From Chitinophaga rhizosphaerae (lineage in GTDB: Bacteria; Bacteroidota; Bacteroidia; Chitinophagales; Chitinophagaceae), in contig NZ_RXLO01000001.1 of assembly GCF_003958645.1 (NCBI RefSeq), positions 496,001 to 560,000 on the forward strand: a stretch of DNA of 64,000 nucleotides. Direction: 5' to 3'. This document shows positions 61,448-64,000 of the stretch, piece by piece. The position numbers and the translations under genes are program-made. How positions within the stretch are numbered: position 1 is the stretch's first letter; every line of letters begins with the position of its first letter. Below the pieces are notes generated by a model, which ran no database searches, was not told the DNA's origin, and saw nothing but the letters and a program-made list of their open reading frames with translations.

Positions 61448-62767
61448 TCAAGGCAAGGTAGCCAGGTTGACGGTGGGCGCCACGCCGAGCGCAGGCCGGG
61501 TAAACGTGGAACCATACGCGGTTGACGTAGCGAAATAACCGCCGTTCCGCAGGTAAAAACTGCCGCCGTCGAGCCCGCCGGCGTAATCGCGGCGCTGATC
61601 GTTGGTGCCGGTCGCATCCGTCGTGAACCGGCCCTGCGTCAGCTCTAACCAGGTGCCCGCGGTATTGCGGACCCATTGGTTGTTGTACCGTACTTTCCGG
61701 CCGAGGTAGCCGCGGGTATCGATGAAGTTTTCGAGGAAGGAATGCGCGCCGGTATAATACGTCACGGTATTGGGGCGCTTCCAGGTGGCGATAAAGCGCC
61801 ACGACGAAGTTTCGGGCGTATAAATCCATGAAGAGAACAGCGAAGCGCCCGTTCCGTCGGGCTTGATCTGGGTCAGGAACCGGTATGTGGTGCCTGCGGC
61901 CCAGTTGAAGATCAGGTAGCTTTGACCGCCGGTGCCTTCGCCCCCGAACGTATTATCGACAACGTTAGGCCCTTTGCGCACGAGCGTGGTTTTGCCCGAG
62001 CCGGGATCCCAGACGGAAAAGAGGACGCGGCGCTCGGTGGCGCTGTTGACCTGGATCCCGAAGTAGCCTTGCGAGAAACCGTTGCTCATGAAATAGGAGC
62101 CGATCTTGTCTTCGCCGGAGGGGATGGTCATTTCGTTATAAAACCACTCGGCCGTGTTCCCCGCGGGGATCGTGTAGCCCATATGCACGGAGGGGCCGCG
62201 GCGGCTCCAGTAATAATTGGCGGGATCGTTGGCGTATACGACGTCGCTGGCCGTAGACGCACCACTGATGATGATGTGGGACACATCGCCGAAGTAGCTG
62301 CCGGTTTTGGAAATCCCTTTCAGGTCTACCCGCACATACCCCGCCGCCGCGATGGTCACGGAGCCGATGGCGTGCGTGGCATAGGAAGAACCGGTCATCG
62401 TTTTCGTGAAATTGGTACCGTTAACGGTCACCTGGATGGTGCTGGAGCCCGAGGGCACCTTGGCGCGGATAGACACGTTCAGCGTGCCGGTTTGCGCGAG
62501 CCGGAACCAGGCGCTGGCGATGCTGCTGGCGCTGGTCCAGTTGCCGAGGCCGTTGCTGGTGATCACTTCCGCGCCGCCGGCCGCGAGGGTGGTCACATAG
62601 CCGTTGCCGGCGAGGGGAACGGAATAGGAAGAAGCGGGCGGGAGGGCGGACAGGGTTTGATCGGGTCGGGGGGCGGCGCCGGGCGTTCCGGCTTTTTCCT
62701 TGCCGCAGGAGCAGAGCAATGCGCTCATCGCCAGGGCGCAACCGCTCAACAGGAGCTTGATTTTCAT
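61448..62767 (-). CDS. Lipoprotein with DUF5077 and DUF3472 domains
   Basis: A 439-residue lipoprotein; the lipobox is MSALLCSC (Cys21). Residues about 45-165 form a DUF5077-type beta-sandwich (YSVPLAGNGYVTTLAAGGAEVI, AKVPSGSSTIQVTVNG), and residues about 170-370 form a DUF3472 domain (SVHMGYTIPAGNTAEWFYNE, MSNGFSQGYFGIQVNSATER, ILFSVWDPG-type strand). The last 60 residues hold FYLRNGGYFATSTAYGS. This pairing is common in secreted Bacteroidota proteins linked to glycan or surface binding, with no proven activity. Confidence 0.87.
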   Translation of the reverse strand: MKIKLLLSGCALAMSALLCSCGKEKAGTPGAAPRPDQTLSALPPASSYSVPLAGNGYVTTLAAGGAEVITSNGLGNWTSASSIASAWFRLAQTGTLNVSIRAKVPSGSSTIQVTVNGTNFTKTMTGSSYATHAIGSVTIAAAGYVRVDLKGISKTGSYFGDVSHIIISGASTASDVVYANDPANYYWSRRGPSVHMGYTIPAGNTAEWFYNEMTIPSGEDKIGSYFMSNGFSQGYFGIQVNSATERRVLFSVWDPGSGKTTLVRKGPNVVDNTFGGEGTGGQSYLIFNWAAGTTYRFLTQIKPDGTGASLFSSWIYTPETSSWRFIATWKRPNTVTYYTGAHSFLENFIDTRGYLGRKVRYNNQWVRNTAGTWLELTQGRFTTDATGTNDQRRDYAGGLDGGSFYLRNGGYFATSTAYGSTFTRPALGVAPTVNLATLP

Positions 62768-62899
62768 GATTTTGGCAATTTTGTGGGTTTCGGATAAAGA
62801 TGAGTGAAAACAAAAGAGTAGCCGGGTCACCGGTTGGAGCATCAACACGGTAACAGGACAACGCCGGTGGCAAAAAGGGGCTATGGGATGGGGGGATTG
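62768..62899. other. Intergenic stretch upstream of the DUF3472 gene
   Basis: About 130 bases contain the leader of the minus-strand lipoprotein gene. No clear promoter match or hairpin was found. Confidence 0.4.
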
Positions 62900-63031
62900 T
62901 CAGGATATTTTCCGGAAAGTAATGCTGATTCGGCCGTTGGGAGTAGCTGCCGCGGGAATGGCATGCTGCCAAAGGGTTTGTACTTCCCGGGGCATGTAGA
63001 ACAGCGAACCGGTCGGGAGGTCGTGGTCATG
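62900..63031 (-). pseudogene. C-terminal remnant of an AlkB-like 2-oxoglutarate/iron dioxygenase
   Basis: On the minus strand the frame ending at 62900 encodes GSLFYMPREVQTLWQHAIPA followed shortly by GRISITFRKI. This is the C-terminal signature of AlkB-type DNA/RNA demethylases, where a G.L..M...t...W.H.iP segment carries the second iron-binding histidine and R.s.TFR carries the 2-oxoglutarate-binding arginine. The essential HxD motif and the rest of the fold are absent upstream (the frame reads VWVFRKIGGRPVPD instead), so only about 40 codons of the enzyme survive. Confidence 0.65.
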
Positions 63032-63183
63032 GGTAAGGTATTTTGTTACCTGACCGTCCGTCAACGGACGTAAAGTGTCCGGAACCGGACGGCCACCGAT
63101 CTTCCGAAAAACCCAAACGCCCGTCCATAGCGGATTTCCAAAATGGCAAGATGCTTGATCGCAAACCTGCATACATTTATCAC

Positions 63184-64000
63184 ATGGTCAGGAATTACAT
63201 CAAGATAGCTTTCCGGAATTTATGGAAACACCGGTCGTTTTCCGCGATCAACATCGCCGGGCTCGCTACCGGGCTCACCGCCTGTTTCTTCATCCTTTCC
63301 TATGTCCGCTTCGAATTGAGTTACGATTCGTTCCACAGCAAAGCCGACCGGATCGTTCGCCTGTCTGACGATGTCGTCACCCCCACGGAAACCATCGAGA
63401 ACGGAACTTCCGTGTTCCCGGCAGGGCCTGCCATCGCCGCGTCTTTTCCGGAAGTGGAATCCTACGCCCGCGTGGCTATGCAGGGACTGATCATGGTCCA
63501 CGGCGACAAGAAATTCGTCGAACCACGCGTTATACTCGCCGATTCCGCATTCTTCAGCATATTCAGCTTCGACCTGCTGGAAGGGAACCCGGCCAGCGTG
63601 CTGGCTGCGCCCAACAGCATCGTGCTCACGGAGCAAACGGCCATGAAATACTTCGGTAACACGTCGCCCATGGGCAAAACGCTGCAATTGCCGGGGGGAG
63701 ATTTTAACGTGGCGGTGACGGTCACCGGTGTAATGCGCGCCATGCCTGAAAACTCCCAGTTCCAGGGAGACGCCATCATTTCGCTGTCGACACTGAACAA
63801 TGTTTCCGCCAACGTGCTCACCAACTGGACCAACCACTCACCCTACACTTACCTGCTCCTCAAACCCGGCACCGATTACAAAGCCCTCGAAGCCAAACTC
63901 CCCGCTTTCCTGGAAAAACATATCGGGACGATGATGGACCAGTTGCAGATGCACTATAAATACCATCTGATCCCGATGCAGGATGTTTACCTGAATTGGG
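63184..64000 (+). CDS. MacB/FtsX-type ABC transporter permease, C-terminus outside window
   Basis: The frame starts at the ATG at 63184 and is open to the window end, giving 272 residues of a protein usually about 800 long. The start MVRNYIKIAFRNLWKHRSFS and the first transmembrane segment (INIAGLATGLTACFFIL) are typical of Bacteroidota FtsX-domain permeases. They are followed by the periplasmic MacB-type domain (PAIAASFPEVESYARV, LTEQTAMKYFGNTSPMGKTL). Such proteins work with an ATPase to move lipoproteins, peptides or toxic compounds across the envelope. No ATPase is visible in the window. Confidence 0.9.
   Translation, partial: MVRNYIKIAFRNLWKHRSFSAINIAGLATGLTACFFILSYVRFELSYDSFHSKADRIVRLSDDVVTPTETIENGTSVFPAGPAIAASFPEVESYARVAMQGLIMVHGDKKFVEPRVILADSAFFSIFSFDLLEGNPASVLAAPNSIVLTEQTAMKYFGNTSPMGKTLQLPGGDFNVAVTVTGVMRAMPENSQFQGDAIISLSTLNNVSANVLTNWTNHSPYTYLLLKPGTDYKALEAKLPAFLEKHIGTMMDQLQMHYKYHLIPMQDVYLNW

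Noticed and set aside
62834-63073. A 79-codon plus-strand frame upstream of the ABC permease
   Set aside because: It is antisense to the AlkB-like remnant, which explains the sequence better.
1-64000. CRISPR arrays, transposases, integrases, phage genes, tRNA or rRNA genes
   Set aside because: I looked for regular repeats, transposase motifs, tRNA-like cloverleafs and rRNA segments and saw none.

Overview
The window looks like a chromosomal segment of a GC-rich member of the Bacteroidota, most likely the Chitinophagaceae (Chitinophaga-like). The reasons are the SusC/SusD pair, many SPII lipoproteins, TlpA-type thioredoxins with DUF4369-like N-termini, LytTR and NarL-type regulators, an ECF sigma operon, absence of obvious Shine-Dalgarno sequences, and repeated matches to the Bacteroidota -7 element TAnnTTTG upstream of genes. 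No phage, insertion sequence, CRISPR array, tRNA or rRNA gene was seen. Genus-level placement is an inference.

Layout, left to right. 1-3218 (minus): an MG2-domain secreted protein (runs off the left edge) and a TonB-receptor-type barrel without a visible plug. 3373-13770: mixed housekeeping and accessory genes, including a hybrid histidine kinase, an unusual UbiA-superfamily enzyme, a histone-like small protein, DUF2141 and DUF2490 secreted proteins, a P2-type cation ATPase, a zinc alcohol dehydrogenase, an acetyl-CoA hydrolase/transferase and a monoglyceride-lipase-like hydrolase. 13827-19937: a complete cobalamin acquisition unit: consensus promoter, cobalamin riboswitch, Ig/beta-propeller lipoprotein, BtuB-like TonB receptor, BtuG-like beta-propeller lipoprotein, a further surface lipoprotein, and a hairpin terminator. 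19969-32507: MscS channel, a decayed gene, a dipeptidyl peptidase IV, VIT1-like transporter/ornithine aminotransferase/acyl-CoA-binding protein, lepA with an overlapping Dph6-like PP-loop enzyme, DUF6580 membrane protein, mannose-6-phosphate isomerase and YraN. 33059-37546: cdaA (c-di-AMP synthesis) and folP on minus, diverging from a double DUF1599 protein, a DoxX/BT_3928-type protein and a lone DppB-type permease. 37578-39872: ECF sigma factor, putative anti-sigma factor and two DUF4252 proteins, behind an ECF-type promoter.

39869-44777 holds small enzymes and stress-type proteins (DUF721, NTF2-like proteins, esterase, methyltransferase, DoxX, GNAT, a lipoprotein). 44961-55471 is a nutrient-uptake and signalling block: a NarL regulator, then on minus SusC, SusD and two TlpA thioredoxins, with a divergent three-gene LytS/LytTR system whose first kinase-like protein has lost its phospho-acceptor histidine. 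55510-64000 carries a DHA2 drug exporter, a class I isoprenoid-synthase-like protein, a serine beta-lactamase-like lipoprotein, a NarL regulator, a DUF5077/DUF3472 lipoprotein, a C-terminal remnant of an AlkB-like dioxygenase, and the start of a MacB/FtsX-type ABC permease.

The parts that deserve attention are the two atypical isoprenoid enzymes (the UbiA protein lacks the first catalytic aspartate, as in UbiA-type terpene cyclases), the riboswitch-controlled B12 surface complex with two propeller lipoproteins, the kinase/pseudokinase pair beside the SusCD locus, and the ECF-DUF4252 operon.
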